A stretch of DNA of 64,000 bases from Nocardiopsis sinuspersici (GCA_008638415.1 VWVT01000003.1:62001-126000), one strand, 5' to 3'; counted from the stretch's first letter, positions 1-10,141 are shown. The notes: generated by a model from the letters alone, not told the origin. A program made the numbers and translations.

Positions 1-1619
1 TCGCCGGGCGCGCTGAGCGTGCGCGCGCGCTCTCCCAGCTCGTCCAGGCGCTCCAGGGCCCGCTCCATCTCCGGGCCGCGCCGGATGATGCCGACCAGGT
101 CGTTCATCGTCTCCTGCAACTCGGTGTGCAGCGTGTACGGGTTCTCCCCGTCGCTCCGCCCCAGGGACTCCAGGGCGCGGGAGGCCTCCTCCCGCGCGAC
201 GCGGTCCACGGTCTGCCTCGGGACCGCCCTGTCGCCGGGCCCGTCCAGGTAGGCGGTGGCGCCCACACCGGCCCTGCGCCCGAACACCAGCAGGTCCGAC
301 AGCGAGTTGCCGCCCAGGCGGTTGGAGCCGTGCATGCCGCCCGCCACCTCCCCGGCGGCGAACAGCCCCGGCACGTCGGATGCGGCGGTGTCGGCGTCCA
401 CCCGCACCCCGCCCATCACGTAGTGGCAGGTCGGGCCCACCTCCATGGGCTCCGCGGTGATGTCCACGTCCGCCAGTTCCTTGAACTGGTGGTGCATGGA
501 CGGCAGCCGCCTGCGGATCTCCTCGGCGGGCAGGCGCGAGGACACGTCCAGGAAGACGCCGCCGTGCGGCGAGCCGCGCCCCTCCTTGACCTCGGTGTTG
601 ATCGCCCGCGCGACCTCGTCGCGCGGCAGCAGCTCGGGCGGCCTGCGGTGGTTCGCCGGATCGTCGTACCAGCCGTCGGCCTCCTCCTCGCTCTCGGCGT
701 ACTGGGAGCGGAAGACGTCCGGCACGTAGTCGAACATGAACCGCCTTCCCCCGGAGTCGCGCAGCACGCCACCGTCGCCGCGCACCGACTCGGTGACGAG
801 GATGCCCTTCACCGACGGGGGCCAGACCATCCCCGTGGGGTGGAACTGGACGAACTCCATGTTGATCAGGGAGGCCCCGGCCCGCAGCGCCAGCGCGTGG
901 CCGTCGCCGGTGTACTCCCAGGAGTTGGAGGTGGTCCGGAAGGCCTTGCCGATGCCTCCGGTGGCCAGGATGACCGCGGGCGCCTCGAAGGCCACGAACC
1001 CGCCGTCCACCCGGCGGTAGCCGAACGCGCCGACGATCCGCCCCGGGCCCTCCCCGTCCCCGTCCTCGGTGATCAGCCGGGTGACCGCGGTCTCGGCGAA
1101 CACCCGGATACGGGCCTCGGGGTCGCCCAGCTCCGCGGCGTCGGCCTGCTGGAGCGCGACGACCCGCTGCTGGAGGGTGCGGATCATCTCCAGGCCGGTG
1201 CGGTCGCCCACGTGCGCCAGCCGCGGGTACTCGTGGCCGCCGAAGTTGCGCTGGCTGATCTTCCCCTCCGGCGTCCGGTCGAACAGCGCGCCCCAGTACT
1301 CCAGTTCCAGGATGCGCTCGGGCGCCTCCCGGGCGTGCAGCTCGACCATGCGCGGGTCGTTGAGGAACTTGCCGCCGCGCATGGTGTCGCGAAAGTGCAC
1401 GCGCCACTCGTCTTCGGCGTTGGCGTTGCCCAGGGCGGCGGCCGCGCCGCCCTCGGCCATCACCGTGTGGGCCTTGCCGAACAGCGACTTGGAGATGACC
1501 GCGGTGCGCTTGCCCTGTTCACGGGCGGCGATCGCGGCGCGCAGCCCGGCTCCGCCCGCCCCGATCACCACGACGTCGTAGGTGTACCGGGTGATCTCGG
1601 GCTCTGCTGTGGGGGGCAT
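1..1619 (-). CDS. sdhA: Succinate dehydrogenase flavoprotein subunit, Sdh1 type (partial)
   Basis: FAD subunit that oxidises succinate to fumarate on the inner face of the membrane. It is cut by the left window edge. The translation opens with a dinucleotide-binding signature (VVIGAGGAGLRAA, near residues 19-31), then the FAD-attachment region containing HTVMAEGGAA, and catalytic segments such as FHPTGM and LLPRDEVAR. About 539 residues are visible; the family usually has 580-640, so only the C-terminus is missing. ATG at 1619 starts 25 bases after the stop of the anchor gene on the same strand, so the two are probably one operon, with an iron-sulfur subunit expected beyond the edge. It is clearly diverged from the SdhA at 4594-6540, so this is a paralogous complex and not a recent copy. 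The order anchor-flavoprotein matches mycobacterial Sdh1 (Rv0249c-Rv0248c). Confidence 0.93.
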   Translation of the reverse strand, partial: MPPTAEPEITRYTYDVVVIGAGGAGLRAAIAAREQGKRTAVISKSLFGKAHTVMAEGGAAAALGNANAEDEWRVHFRDTMRGGKFLNDPRMVELHAREAPERILELEYWGALFDRTPEGKISQRNFGGHEYPRLAHVGDRTGLEMIRTLQQRVVALQQADAAELGDPEARIRVFAETAVTRLITEDGDGEGPGRIVGAFGYRRVDGGFVAFEAPAVILATGGIGKAFRTTSNSWEYTGDGHALALRAGASLINMEFVQFHPTGMVWPPSVKGILVTESVRGDGGVLRDSGGRRFMFDYVPDVFRSQYAESEEEADGWYDDPANHRRPPELLPRDEVARAINTEVKEGRGSPHGGVFLDVSSRLPAEEIRRRLPSMHHQFKELADVDITAEPMEVGPTCHYVMGGVRVDADTAASDVPGLFAAGEVAGGMHGSNRLGGNSLSDLLVFGRRAGVGATAYLDGPGDRAVPRQTVDRVAREEASRALESLGRSDGENPYTLHTELQETMNDLVGIIRRGPEMERALERLDELGERARTLSAPG

Positions 1620-1644
1620 GTGGTCGTGCCTTCCTTCCCCTGGG

Positions 1645-2457
1645 TCAGTTGAGGATGCGCAGGTCTTCGATGGTGCCGCTGGCGATCAGGGCGATGTAGG
1701 CGTCCGTGATCATCAGGGTCGCGAGGCTGAGCCAGGCGTAGAGCATGTGCCGGTTGTTCAGCGTGGAGATGCGGCTCCACATCCAGTAGCGGACCGGGTG
1801 GGTGCCGAAGCTGCGCAGACGCCCGCCGAAGACGTGGCGGCACGAGTGGCAGCTGAGCGTGTAGGTCCACAGCATGACCACGTTGACGAGCATGATGATG
1901 TTGCCGAGCCCGACGCCGAAGCCGCCGCCGGTCCCGTGGAAGAAGGCGATGAGCATGTCCCACGTGTTGACGAGGGAGATGAGGGCGGCGGCGTAGAAGA
2001 AGTAGCGGTGGCCGTTCTGGAGCCGCATCAGCGGCCGGGTCTCACCGGTGTAGGCCCGGTGGGGCTCGCGCACGGCGCACGCGGGGGGCGACAGCCAGAT
2101 CGAGCGGTAGTAGGCCTTGCGGTAGTAGTAGCAGGTCAGCCGGAACAGCAGCAGGATCGGCAGGCTGACCAGGGCGTAGGGGACGAGCGGCGGGAACTCC
2201 ACGGGCAGCCGCCCGAACAGGGCGGCCTCGGGCGCGCACTGCTGTGCGACGCACGGCGAGTAGAACGGCGTCAGGTAGTGGTACTCCGGGACCCAGTAGT
2301 GGTCCTGCTGGAACACCCGCAGGGTCGCGTAGACGACGAAGGTGGCCAGGCCCAGCGTGGTGAGGAGCGGGCCGACCCACCAGCGGTCGGTGCGCAGCGT
2401 CCGCCGGGGGATGTGCGCCCGGCCGCCCCCGGTCTGAGTGCTGTCGGTCGAAGCCAC
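1645..2457 (-). CDS. Sdh1-type succinate dehydrogenase membrane anchor
   Basis: Membrane anchor of the second succinate dehydrogenase, expected to hold the menaquinone site and pass electrons from the iron-sulfur subunit. It has 270 residues and about five hydrophobic segments (near 28-48, 92-110, 152-168, 182-205 and 235-255). A conserved Tyr/Arg-rich loop sits after the second segment (CYYYRKAYYRSIW, about 109-121), along with several His residues (for example RH near 207 and NRH near 236). Length and loop resemble the mycobacterial Sdh1 anchor (Rv0249c, about 270 residues) rather than the type-B SdhC at 3886-4593. It is the first gene of a minus-strand operon with sdhA. Its upstream region (2458-2860) holds CRP-like and DosR-like sites. 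The family assignment is from memory of sequence and gene order. Confidence 0.85.
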   Translation of the reverse strand: MASTDSTQTGGGRAHIPRRTLRTDRWWVGPLLTTLGLATFVVYATLRVFQQDHYWVPEYHYLTPFYSPCVAQQCAPEAALFGRLPVEFPPLVPYALVSLPILLLFRLTCYYYRKAYYRSIWLSPPACAVREPHRAYTGETRPLMRLQNGHRYFFYAAALISLVNTWDMLIAFFHGTGGGFGVGLGNIIMLVNVVMLWTYTLSCHSCRHVFGGRLRSFGTHPVRYWMWSRISTLNNRHMLYAWLSLATLMITDAYIALIASGTIEDLRILN

Positions 2458-2588
2458 CGTGATCTCCCACCTCCTGGAGGGCCCGGCCGCGCGGATCGCT
2501 GCCGCATCCGTCAGCCGTGGCCGTGTCTGCGCCTACGGCTGCCCGGAGGAGCCGTGGCGAACCGGTCTGCAACGCAACGTTAGGCCGT

Positions 2589-2604
2589 TGTGATCACGGT
2601 CACG
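2589..2604. promoter_or_regulatory. CRP-type binding site upstream of Sdh1
   Basis: The sequence TGTGA-N6-TCACG matches 9 of 10 bases of the CRP/GlxR consensus TGTGA-N6-TCACA. It lies 132-147 bases upstream of the anchor start at 2457. CRP regulation of the homologous Sdh1 operon is known in mycobacteria. Use here is inferred. Confidence 0.6.
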
Positions 2605-2687
2605 TGCCGGAGCGGGAGGTGAGGCTGAGAAGGGAGTGTGAATTACGCCACTTCTACTCGTTTGCTTGGGAGTTTTGTAGCCAAATA

Positions 2688-2701
2688 GGGGCTAAAGTCC
2701 C
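2688..2701. promoter_or_regulatory. DosR/DevR-like hypoxia box upstream of Sdh1
   Basis: The 14-base dyad GGGGCTAAAGTCCC differs by one base from the DosR core GGGACTWWAGTCCC. It sits in an unusually A/T-rich stretch (about 2640-2760) of the 403-base gap between the lysR stop and the Sdh1 anchor start. No gene is seen in that gap. Function is inferred from the motif alone. Confidence 0.5.
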
Positions 2702-2860
2702 TTATGCCTCTTGTGGTCTGTATGAGGCGCGAGTGGCGTGTGGTATATATGTCCGCTCTTTGGGCGGCTCCGTGCGGCTCTGTTCGGCCCGGGGCGTCCG
2801 CCGGCCGATCGGTGGGGCCGCCGGCGTGCGCGATCCGCTCTCCCCGTACCGGGAACGGGA

Positions 2861-3805
2861 CTATCCCGCGGCCTCGGAGATCAGTACCTCCAGGTCCGGC
2901 CCCAGGTCCTGCGGCGACATCTCCAGCAGGTACTCGTGGAGGTGGCGGCGAAACGCCTCGGCCGAGTGCGAGGGCTCCACGTCCTTGCGCCGGGCCAGCG
3001 CCACCGTCCGCAGCAGGCGCGGCCTGGCCAGCGGTGTCCCGCGCAGCCCCGGCCGGTTCTTGAGCACCATGCTCGGCACCACCGCCAGCCCCAGGCCCGC
3101 CTCCACGAACCGCAGCACGGCGTCCATCTCGCCGCCCTCCACGGCCAGCTCCGGCTCGAACCCCGACGCCCGGCACGCGCGCAGTGTCGCCTCGCGCACG
3201 TCGTAGCCGCGCCGGAACATCACCAGCGGGCGCCCTTCGAGCTCGGTGATGCGGATCGACGCCCTCCCGTTGGGCGAGGGCCCCGACATCGGGCTGGCCA
3301 CCACCAGGTTCTCCCGCAGGATCGGGGTGGTGGAGAAGTCCGGGTCGCTGCTGTGCAGCGGCAGGATGATCAGGGCCAGGTCCAGCTCGCCCCGCCCCAG
3401 GTCGCGGATCAGGTCGCGCGAGCCGCTCTCCTCCACCTGGAGCTCGATCCCCGGGAAGCCGGTGTGGAAGTCGGAGAGCACGTCGGCCAGCAGGCCCGCG
3501 CACAGCGACGGGGTCGCGCCGAGGCGCACGCGGCCCCTGCGCACCCCGGCCAGCTCCGCCACCTCGCGGCGGGCCGTCTCCAGGTCGGTGAGCATGCGCT
3601 GGGCCAGCGGAAGCAGCGCCTCGCCCGCCGGTGTGAGTGTGATGTTTCCCCTGGCACGACTGAATAACGGCGCACCCAACTCCTGCTCAAGGCTGCGGAT
3701 CTGTTTGCTCAAGCTCGGCTGGGCGACGCGGGAAAGCTCTGCTGCGCGGGTGAAATGGCGTGTGCGGGCGACTGCGACGAAGTAGGCCAACTGCTGGAAC
3801 TGCAT
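2861..3805 (-). CDS. LysR-family transcriptional regulator
   Basis: DNA-binding regulator of 314 residues, the usual LTTR length. The N-terminal helix-turn-helix (about residues 1-60) contains the typical string FTRAAELSRVAQPSLSKQIR. A substrate-binding domain follows (about 90-300), with the family's RVRLGATPSL entry strand and a GLGLAVVPSMV segment near 255. ATG at 3805 faces sdhC across 80 bases that contain a classic T-N11-A dyad. Divergent placement suggests that it controls sdhCAB and itself. It is also co-directional with the downstream Sdh1 operon, so it separates the two succinate dehydrogenases. The inducer cannot be read from the sequence. Confidence 0.93.
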   Translation of the reverse strand: MQFQQLAYFVAVARTRHFTRAAELSRVAQPSLSKQIRSLEQELGAPLFSRARGNITLTPAGEALLPLAQRMLTDLETARREVAELAGVRRGRVRLGATPSLCAGLLADVLSDFHTGFPGIELQVEESGSRDLIRDLGRGELDLALIILPLHSSDPDFSTTPILRENLVVASPMSGPSPNGRASIRITELEGRPLVMFRRGYDVREATLRACRASGFEPELAVEGGEMDAVLRFVEAGLGLAVVPSMVLKNRPGLRGTPLARPRLLRTVALARRKDVEPSHSAEAFRRHLHEYLLEMSPQDLGPDLEVLISEAAG

Positions 3806-3810
3806 GGTCC

Positions 3811-3825
3811 ATAGCCTATGGCTAT
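3811..3825. promoter_or_regulatory. LysR-type operator (T-N11-A dyad)
   Basis: ATAGCC-TAT-GGCTAT is a perfect inverted repeat with T3812 and A3824 separated by 11 bases, the classic LTTR box. It lies 6 bases from the lysR start and 61 bases upstream of the sdhC start, so it probably serves both promoters. Confidence 0.65.
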
Positions 3826-3839
3826 CGACGCTAGCGTCG
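3826..3839. promoter_or_regulatory. Second palindrome between lysR and sdhC
   Basis: CGACGCTAGCGTCG is a perfect 14-base palindrome directly next to the T-N11-A dyad. It may be the activation half of a two-part LTTR operator or the site of another factor. Confidence 0.4.
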
Positions 3840-3885
3840 TGATGACTTGGACGTCGGACTTAACCCGAATTTAAAGTGACAGGCT

Positions 3886-4593
3886 GTGGCGAACAGTACC
3901 TTGACCAAGAAGCGGTCTACGGCCTACGGGTCCACGGTGGCGCTCAAGGCAGCGATGGCGATCACCGGGGCGATCCTTGTGCTGTATTTGATCGCGCACA
4001 TGTACGGCAACCTCAAGATCTTCTCGGGTCAGGAGGCCTTCGACGGCTATGCCCACAGCCTCCGCGAGCTGGGGTACCCCATGCTGCCCGAGAGCGGATT
4101 CCTGTGGATCTTCCGATTCGTCCTGCTGGCGAGCGTCCTGATCCACATCTACGCGGCGGTGTCGCTGTGGGCCCGTGCCCGCAAGGCGCGTCCGGCCGCC
4201 CAGCGCTACCAGGTGAAGAAGAGGGTGGCCCGCAGCTACGCCTCCTACACCATGCGCTACGGCGGCGTGCTCATCGCGCTCTTCGTGGTCTTCCACATCC
4301 TGCACCTGACCACGAACGACATCGCACCCGGCGGTCGGTCCGACAGCCCCTACGAGCGGCTCGTGAACGGGTTCCAGCCCGAGTTCTGGTACGTGACCCT
4401 GTTCTACGTCCTGTCCGTGATCGCGGTGGGCCTGCACCTGCGGCACGGCATCTGGAGCGCCCTGGCGACGCTCGGCGTCAACACGGCACGGCGACAGGGC
4501 AAGCTCAACGCCATCGCGGTGGGCATCTCGCTGGTCGTGACCGTCGGCTTCCTGCTCCCGCCCCTGGCGGTCACCTTTGGACTGGTGAGTTAA
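3886..4593 (+). CDS. sdhC: Succinate dehydrogenase cytochrome b subunit (type B)
   Basis: Single diheme membrane anchor of the main succinate dehydrogenase, which reduces menaquinone. It has 235 residues and five hydrophobic segments (about 20-40, 72-95, 124-142, 168-188 and 208-232). His residues suited to bind two hemes lie in or near the membrane: H38, H87, H137/H140 and H184/H187. There is no separate SdhD, as expected for type-B complexes. GTG at 3886 is the chosen start. No good ribosome site precedes it (only AGG two bases upstream), so translation may be leaderless or the start slightly different. sdhA begins immediately after its stop. Confidence 0.93.
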   Translation: MANSTLTKKRSTAYGSTVALKAAMAITGAILVLYLIAHMYGNLKIFSGQEAFDGYAHSLRELGYPMLPESGFLWIFRFVLLASVLIHIYAAVSLWARARKARPAAQRYQVKKRVARSYASYTMRYGGVLIALFVVFHILHLTTNDIAPGGRSDSPYERLVNGFQPEFWYVTLFYVLSVIAVGLHLRHGIWSALATLGVNTARRQGKLNAIAVGISLVVTVGFLLPPLAVTFGLVS

Positions 4594-6536
<1,943 letters not shown>

Positions 6537-6540
<4 letters not shown>

Positions 6541-7283
6541 ACATCACCCTGCGCGTATGGCGTCAGAAGGGCCAGGACGACGAGGGCAGGCTGGCCACCT
6601 ACAAGCTCACCGACGTCTCCCCGGACATGTCGTTCCTGGAGATGCTCGACGTCCTCAACGAGAAGCTCACACTGGAGAACGAGGAGCCGGTCGCGTTCGA
6701 CCACGACTGCCGTGAGGGCATCTGCGGTGCCTGCGGTGTCGTGATCGACGGTGAGGCGCACGGTCCCGAGCGCACCACGACCTGCCAGCTGCACATGCGC
6801 AGCTTCAAGGACGGCGACACCATCACGGTGGAGCCGTGGCGGGCCAAGGCGTTCCCGGTCATCAAGGACCTGGTGGTGGACCGCGGCGCGTTCGACCGCA
6901 TCATCCAGGCGGGCGGCTACATCAGCGCCCCGACGGGTACCGCGCCGGACGCCCACGCCAACCCGATCCCGAAGCCGGACGCGGAGCGCGCGTTCGACGC
7001 CGCGACCTGCATCAGCTGCGGCGCGTGCGTGGCGGCCTGCCCGAACGCCTCCAGCATGCTGTTCACCGCCGCGAAGGTCACCCACCTGGGCATGCTCCCG
7101 CAGGGACAGCCCGAGCGGGCCTCGCGCGTGGTGAAGATGATCAACCAGCAGGACGAGGAGGACTTCGGCGGCTGCACCAACATCGGTGAGTGCGCCGCGG
7201 TCTGCCCGAAGGGCATCCCGCTGGACACGATCTCCCAGCTCAACCGCGACCTGCTGGGCTCGCTCAGCAAGGGCGTCGGCTAG
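6537..7283 (+). CDS. sdhB: Succinate dehydrogenase iron-sulfur subunit
   Basis: Electron-transfer subunit of 248 residues linking SdhA to SdhC. The N-terminal plant-type ferredoxin domain has the [2Fe-2S] ligands C58, C63, C66 and C83. The C-terminal part has [12 protein letters not shown] (C158, C161, C164, C168) and [12 protein letters not shown] (C213, C219, C223) for the [4Fe-4S] and [3Fe-4S] clusters. GTG at 6537 overlaps the sdhA stop in a GTGA arrangement. A strong hairpin follows 19 bases after the stop, closing the operon. Confidence 0.96.
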
Positions 7284-7301
7284 TCCGGGTTCCTTCGCGC
7301 C

Positions 7302-7339
7302 GCACGGGGCCGTACCCCCTCGGGGGTGCGGCCCCGTGC
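7302..7339 (+). terminator. Terminator after sdhCAB
   Basis: An 18-pair hairpin (left arm 7302-7319, right arm 7322-7339, one G-T pair, tiny loop) begins 19 bases after the sdhB stop. There is no T-run, as is common in actinomycetes. Confidence 0.75.
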
Positions 7340-7389
7340 CGTTCTCCGGGCCCGGTCACTCCGCCGGCCGCCGGAACGGTTCCGACCCC

Positions 7390-7659
7390 CTAGGGCGTGT
7401 GTGGTGGGTGCCGCCCGTGGTTTGGAGGGTGCTGCGCGCGAAGTGCGACCGTTGAGGGCGGTGGGAGGGAGACGGGCGGGCGTATCCGGTGGTGGCCTCG
7501 CAAGGCCGAGGAAGGAGTGCCCCTACTGTGCCTGCCTCGCGAGCTCGGCGGTGTCGCACGGCGAGGCCCTCCTGGTTCGGCTGTCGACCGATGAGAACGC
7601 GGCGAGGGTGCCGCCGGGGCGTCGCGCAGCAGGGTGAGTATCCGCCATACATGCCCTAG
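7390..7659. mobile_element. MITE-like inverted-repeat element (270 bp)
   Basis: The two ends form an imperfect terminal inverted repeat. CTAGGGCGTGTGTGGTGG at 7390 pairs with the reverse complement of the right end at 7659 over 17 of 22 bases, and all five differences are transitions. Both ends carry CTAG, which could be a target duplication of the IS5 type. There is no transposase gene inside. It fills most of the gap between sdhB and the PRC-barrel gene, and the stop codon of that gene (7656-7658) lies in the right end. Confidence 0.6.
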
Positions 7660-7988
7660 TCCTCGTGGTCGTGCCAGCGGCGGGGCAGGGACTCGTGCTC
7701 GACGCCGATCACGACGGCCTCCCCGTCCAGGCGTTCGACGTCCCCCCAGTCCACGTAGCGCTCGTGGCGGCGCATCCATCCCAGCACCCTCTTCCACGGG
7801 GTGGGCGGCTCCAGCGGTCCTCCGTAGCCGAAGCGGCCCGCGAGCGCGGAGCGGCCCAGGACCAGGCCGAGAACGGTGTAGGCGTCCCCGTCGCGGCGCA
7901 CGACCACGTCCTGGACGGTCCCGACCCTTCGCCCGGAACCGTCCACGACCGCACGCCCGAGCAGGTCGCTGGCCTGGAAGGTACTCAC
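7656..7988 (-). CDS. PRC-barrel domain protein
   Basis: Small protein of 110 residues. The N-terminal half (STFQASDLLGRAVVDGSGRR onward, to about residue 60) fits a PRC barrel, a six-strand fold found in RNA-maturation and signalling proteins. The tail is basic and aromatic, ending RRWHDHED. GTG at 7988 overlaps the stop of the preceding gene by 4 bases. This is the last gene of the lipoprotein-Nramp-PRC-PRC operon. Its stop codon falls in the end of the inverted-repeat element, so the original C-terminus may have been slightly different. Confidence 0.7.
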   Translation of the reverse strand: MSTFQASDLLGRAVVDGSGRRVGTVQDVVVRRDGDAYTVLGLVLGRSALAGRFGYGGPLEPPTPWKRVLGWMRRHERYVDWGDVERLDGEAVVIGVEHESLPRRWHDHED

Positions 7989-8377
7989 CGTCGCGCTCCC
8001 GGGATCCGGCCGACGACGTTGTCGCCCAGCCACTTCTCCGCGGCCCGGCTCCCCTCGGGGGCGGGCGTGGACAGGCGGGTCGTGGGGGAGAAGGCCTCGA
8101 CGTCGCCGATCGGGATCCGGACGGGTTCGTCGTGGTCGAAGGGCCGCAGCCTGGCCAGCACCGCGCGCCACATCCTCCCCAGACGTCCCGTGATCCTCGG
8201 GCCCAGGGCGGCGGTGTCGGTGAGCAGCGCCGTCATGGCCGGAGCCTCCCCCTCGTTCCAGGAGAACTCGACGTCGTCGGTCTTGCCCACGTGCTCCCCG
8301 TCGTCGGCGACGATCTGGCGGTCCAGCACGGCGAAGCCGATCCGGAACACGGATCCGCGGGCCGGGTCCTTCGGCAT
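7985..8377 (-). CDS. PRC-barrel-like protein linked to Nramp gene
   Basis: 130-residue soluble protein that starts one base after the stop of the Nramp-like gene (8379) and overlaps the next PRC-barrel gene by 4 bases. Strand patterns such as VFRIGFAVLDRQIVADDGEHVGKTDDVEF and a closing VRIPIGDVEAF suggest a PRC-barrel-type domain, here apparently with a longer central helix. The fold is judged by eye only. Tight coupling suggests that it works with the transporter, perhaps as a cytosolic regulatory partner. That role is inferred. Confidence 0.6.
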   Translation of the reverse strand: MPKDPARGSVFRIGFAVLDRQIVADDGEHVGKTDDVEFSWNEGEAPAMTALLTDTAALGPRITGRLGRMWRAVLARLRPFDHDEPVRIPIGDVEAFSPTTRLSTPAPEGSRAAEKWLGDNVVGRIPGARR

Positions 8378-8378
8378 C

Positions 8379-9611
8379 TCACTGCCCCGCTTTCGTGTAG
8401 AGCATGAGGGGGATGGCGACGATCGACACCATGAGCAGCAGGACCAGATAGAACGACCCCACGATGTTCGTGAAGCGCGAGTTCACCCGGTCGCCCATGT
8501 AGCCGCGGTCGTTGGCGACCACGAAGATCGGCAGGTAGGTGAGCGGCAGCGCCACGGCGGACAGCACGATGCTGTACTCGACCACCTTGATCGGGTCGAT
8601 CCCGGTGAGGATGAAGAGGGTGCCCGCCATCAGGCTCAACAGGATGACCACATGGAAGTACGGCGCTCCGGCGGGCGACACCACGGTCTTGCCCCACGGC
8701 CAGCCGAAGTACTGGGCCACGCTGTAGCCCGCGGCCAGCGCCGACTCCAGGCCGGCGCCGAAGGTGGCCGCGAAGAAGCCCACGATGACCACGACCAGCC
8801 CGAGCTTGCCCAGCGCCGCGACCACCGGGAGCGCGACCTGGCCCAGGTCCTCCACCTCGATGTCGGCGGGCATGAGCCAGGTCGCCGCGCAGCCCATGAT
8901 GGCCAGGGCGAGCAGGCCGCCCAGCGGGAACCCGACGAAGGCGTTGACCCGGGCCGTGACCAGGTCGCGGGGCGTCCACTTCTCCTCCACCCCGCTGGAG
9001 GAGAAGAACAGGACCGAGTAGGGCGTCATCGTCGCGCCGAACAGCGCGATCGCGTAGTAGGACCACACCGACCACTCCTCGTCCGGGGGAGGGGAGAAGC
9101 GCGTGGCGCTGGACATGAGCTCTCCCCAGTCGGGACCCAGCCGCCACAGGGCGACCCCGAACACGACCAGGGCCAGGCCGAGCAGTCCGTAGGTCTTCTC
9201 CATCCACCCGAACGGCATCCGCCATATGACCACCCAGACCAGGAACACGGCCACCGGGACCCACAGCAGGTAGTGGATGCTGCTGGCCAGTTCGAGGGCG
9301 AGCGCGATACCGCCGATCTGCGCCGACATGGTCAGCAGGGTGATGATGTAGGACGCCAGCAGGTTGGCCAGGCCCGCCCGGGCGCCGAGCCGTTCGCGGA
9401 CCAGGTCGAAGACGGCCCGGCCGCTGATCGCCGTGACGCGCGCCGCCATCTCGCTGAACAGCACCATTCCGGTGACGCCGACGACGAGCACCCAGGCCAG
9501 CGACATCCCGAAGCGGGAGCCGATCACGGCGGCGGCGACCAGGTCGCCGATGTCCAGGAACCCGCCGATGGCGGTGAGGATGCCCAGGGTGACGGACAGG
9601 AGGATCCTCAC
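8379..9611 (-). CDS. Nramp-like divalent metal transporter, non-canonical
   Basis: Integral membrane protein of 410 residues with about eleven hydrophobic segments, resembling the Nramp (SLC11) family over its whole length. The first segment carries D20-I21-G22-D23 where Nramp has DPGN. The sixth carries T196-P197-Y198 where Nramp has MPH, so the Met that favours Mn/Fe is missing. This pattern recalls the Nramp-related magnesium-type transporters, but the substrate cannot be assigned from sequence. GTG at 9611 overlaps the lipoprotein gene by 4 bases, and two PRC-barrel genes follow at once, so this is a four-gene operon. Confidence 0.8.
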   Translation of the reverse strand: MRILLSVTLGILTAIGGFLDIGDLVAAAVIGSRFGMSLAWVLVVGVTGMVLFSEMAARVTAISGRAVFDLVRERLGARAGLANLLASYIITLLTMSAQIGGIALALELASSIHYLLWVPVAVFLVWVVIWRMPFGWMEKTYGLLGLALVVFGVALWRLGPDWGELMSSATRFSPPPDEEWSVWSYYAIALFGATMTPYSVLFFSSSGVEEKWTPRDLVTARVNAFVGFPLGGLLALAIMGCAATWLMPADIEVEDLGQVALPVVAALGKLGLVVVIVGFFAATFGAGLESALAAGYSVAQYFGWPWGKTVVSPAGAPYFHVVILLSLMAGTLFILTGIDPIKVVEYSIVLSAVALPLTYLPIFVVANDRGYMGDRVNSRFTNIVGSFYLVLLLMVSIVAIPLMLYTKAGQ

Positions 9612-10141
9612 CGGAGCTCCTTTCGGAGGTCGACCAGCGCGGAGGCGGTCTCGTGGAGCTTCTCGGAGGCCTCGACCACTCCGTCGGCGTTCCCCCGCCT
9701 CAGGGCGATGCGCAGGGCGGACAGGTCGTGGACGGTGGCGTCGGACAGGTCCGTCAGCTCGTCCCGCAGCCCGTCGAGTTCCGGCGTGGGCGGCTGGAGG
9801 GCGCCGAAGGTGTCGGTGAGGGACCGGGCGGACTCCTCCACGTCCTTGGCGCTGACTTCGAGGTAGGGCTGGAACGCCCGGTCGTCCTCCGCCAGCTCCG
9901 CGACCAGTATTCCCGTGCGGGCCGCCGACAGCAGGTCCACGGTGGTCTGCCGCGCGTCGTGGAGGTAGGCGTCCGCGTTCAGCGGCGGAGCGGTGCAGGC
10001 GGTGGCCGCCAGCACGAGGGCGGCCAAAATCCCGGCCAGGGCGGTGCGGGCACCCGCCAGGACCGTGCGCTCACCCCGTGCCGGTCGAGGGCCCCGTGCT
10101 CCCCGGGACCGTTCCGGCCGTGGTGGATCGCTGGCGTTCAT
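9608..10141 (-). CDS. Lipoprotein, unknown function
   Basis: 177 residues with a basic N-terminus, a hydrophobic stretch (about 30-48) and a lipobox ending LAATAC, so Cys at about 49 would be lipidated and the rest exported. The mature part is mostly helical with many acidic residues (for example ELAEDDRAFQPYLEVSAKDVEESA). It leads the operon with the Nramp-like transporter, which overlaps it by 4 bases. A periplasm-side partner of the transporter is a reasonable guess. No family name is recognised. Confidence 0.7.
   Translation of the reverse strand: MNASDPPRPERSRGARGPRPARGERTVLAGARTALAGILAALVLAATACTAPPLNADAYLHDARQTTVDLLSAARTGILVAELAEDDRAFQPYLEVSAKDVEESARSLTDTFGALQPPTPELDGLRDELTDLSDATVHDLSALRIALRRGNADGVVEASEKLHETASALVDLRKELR

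Noticed and set aside
2856..2868. Palindrome CGGGACTATCCCG at the end of lysR
   Set aside because: It overlaps the stop codon of a well-supported gene and has no T-run or conserved partner; chance in GC-rich DNA is likely.
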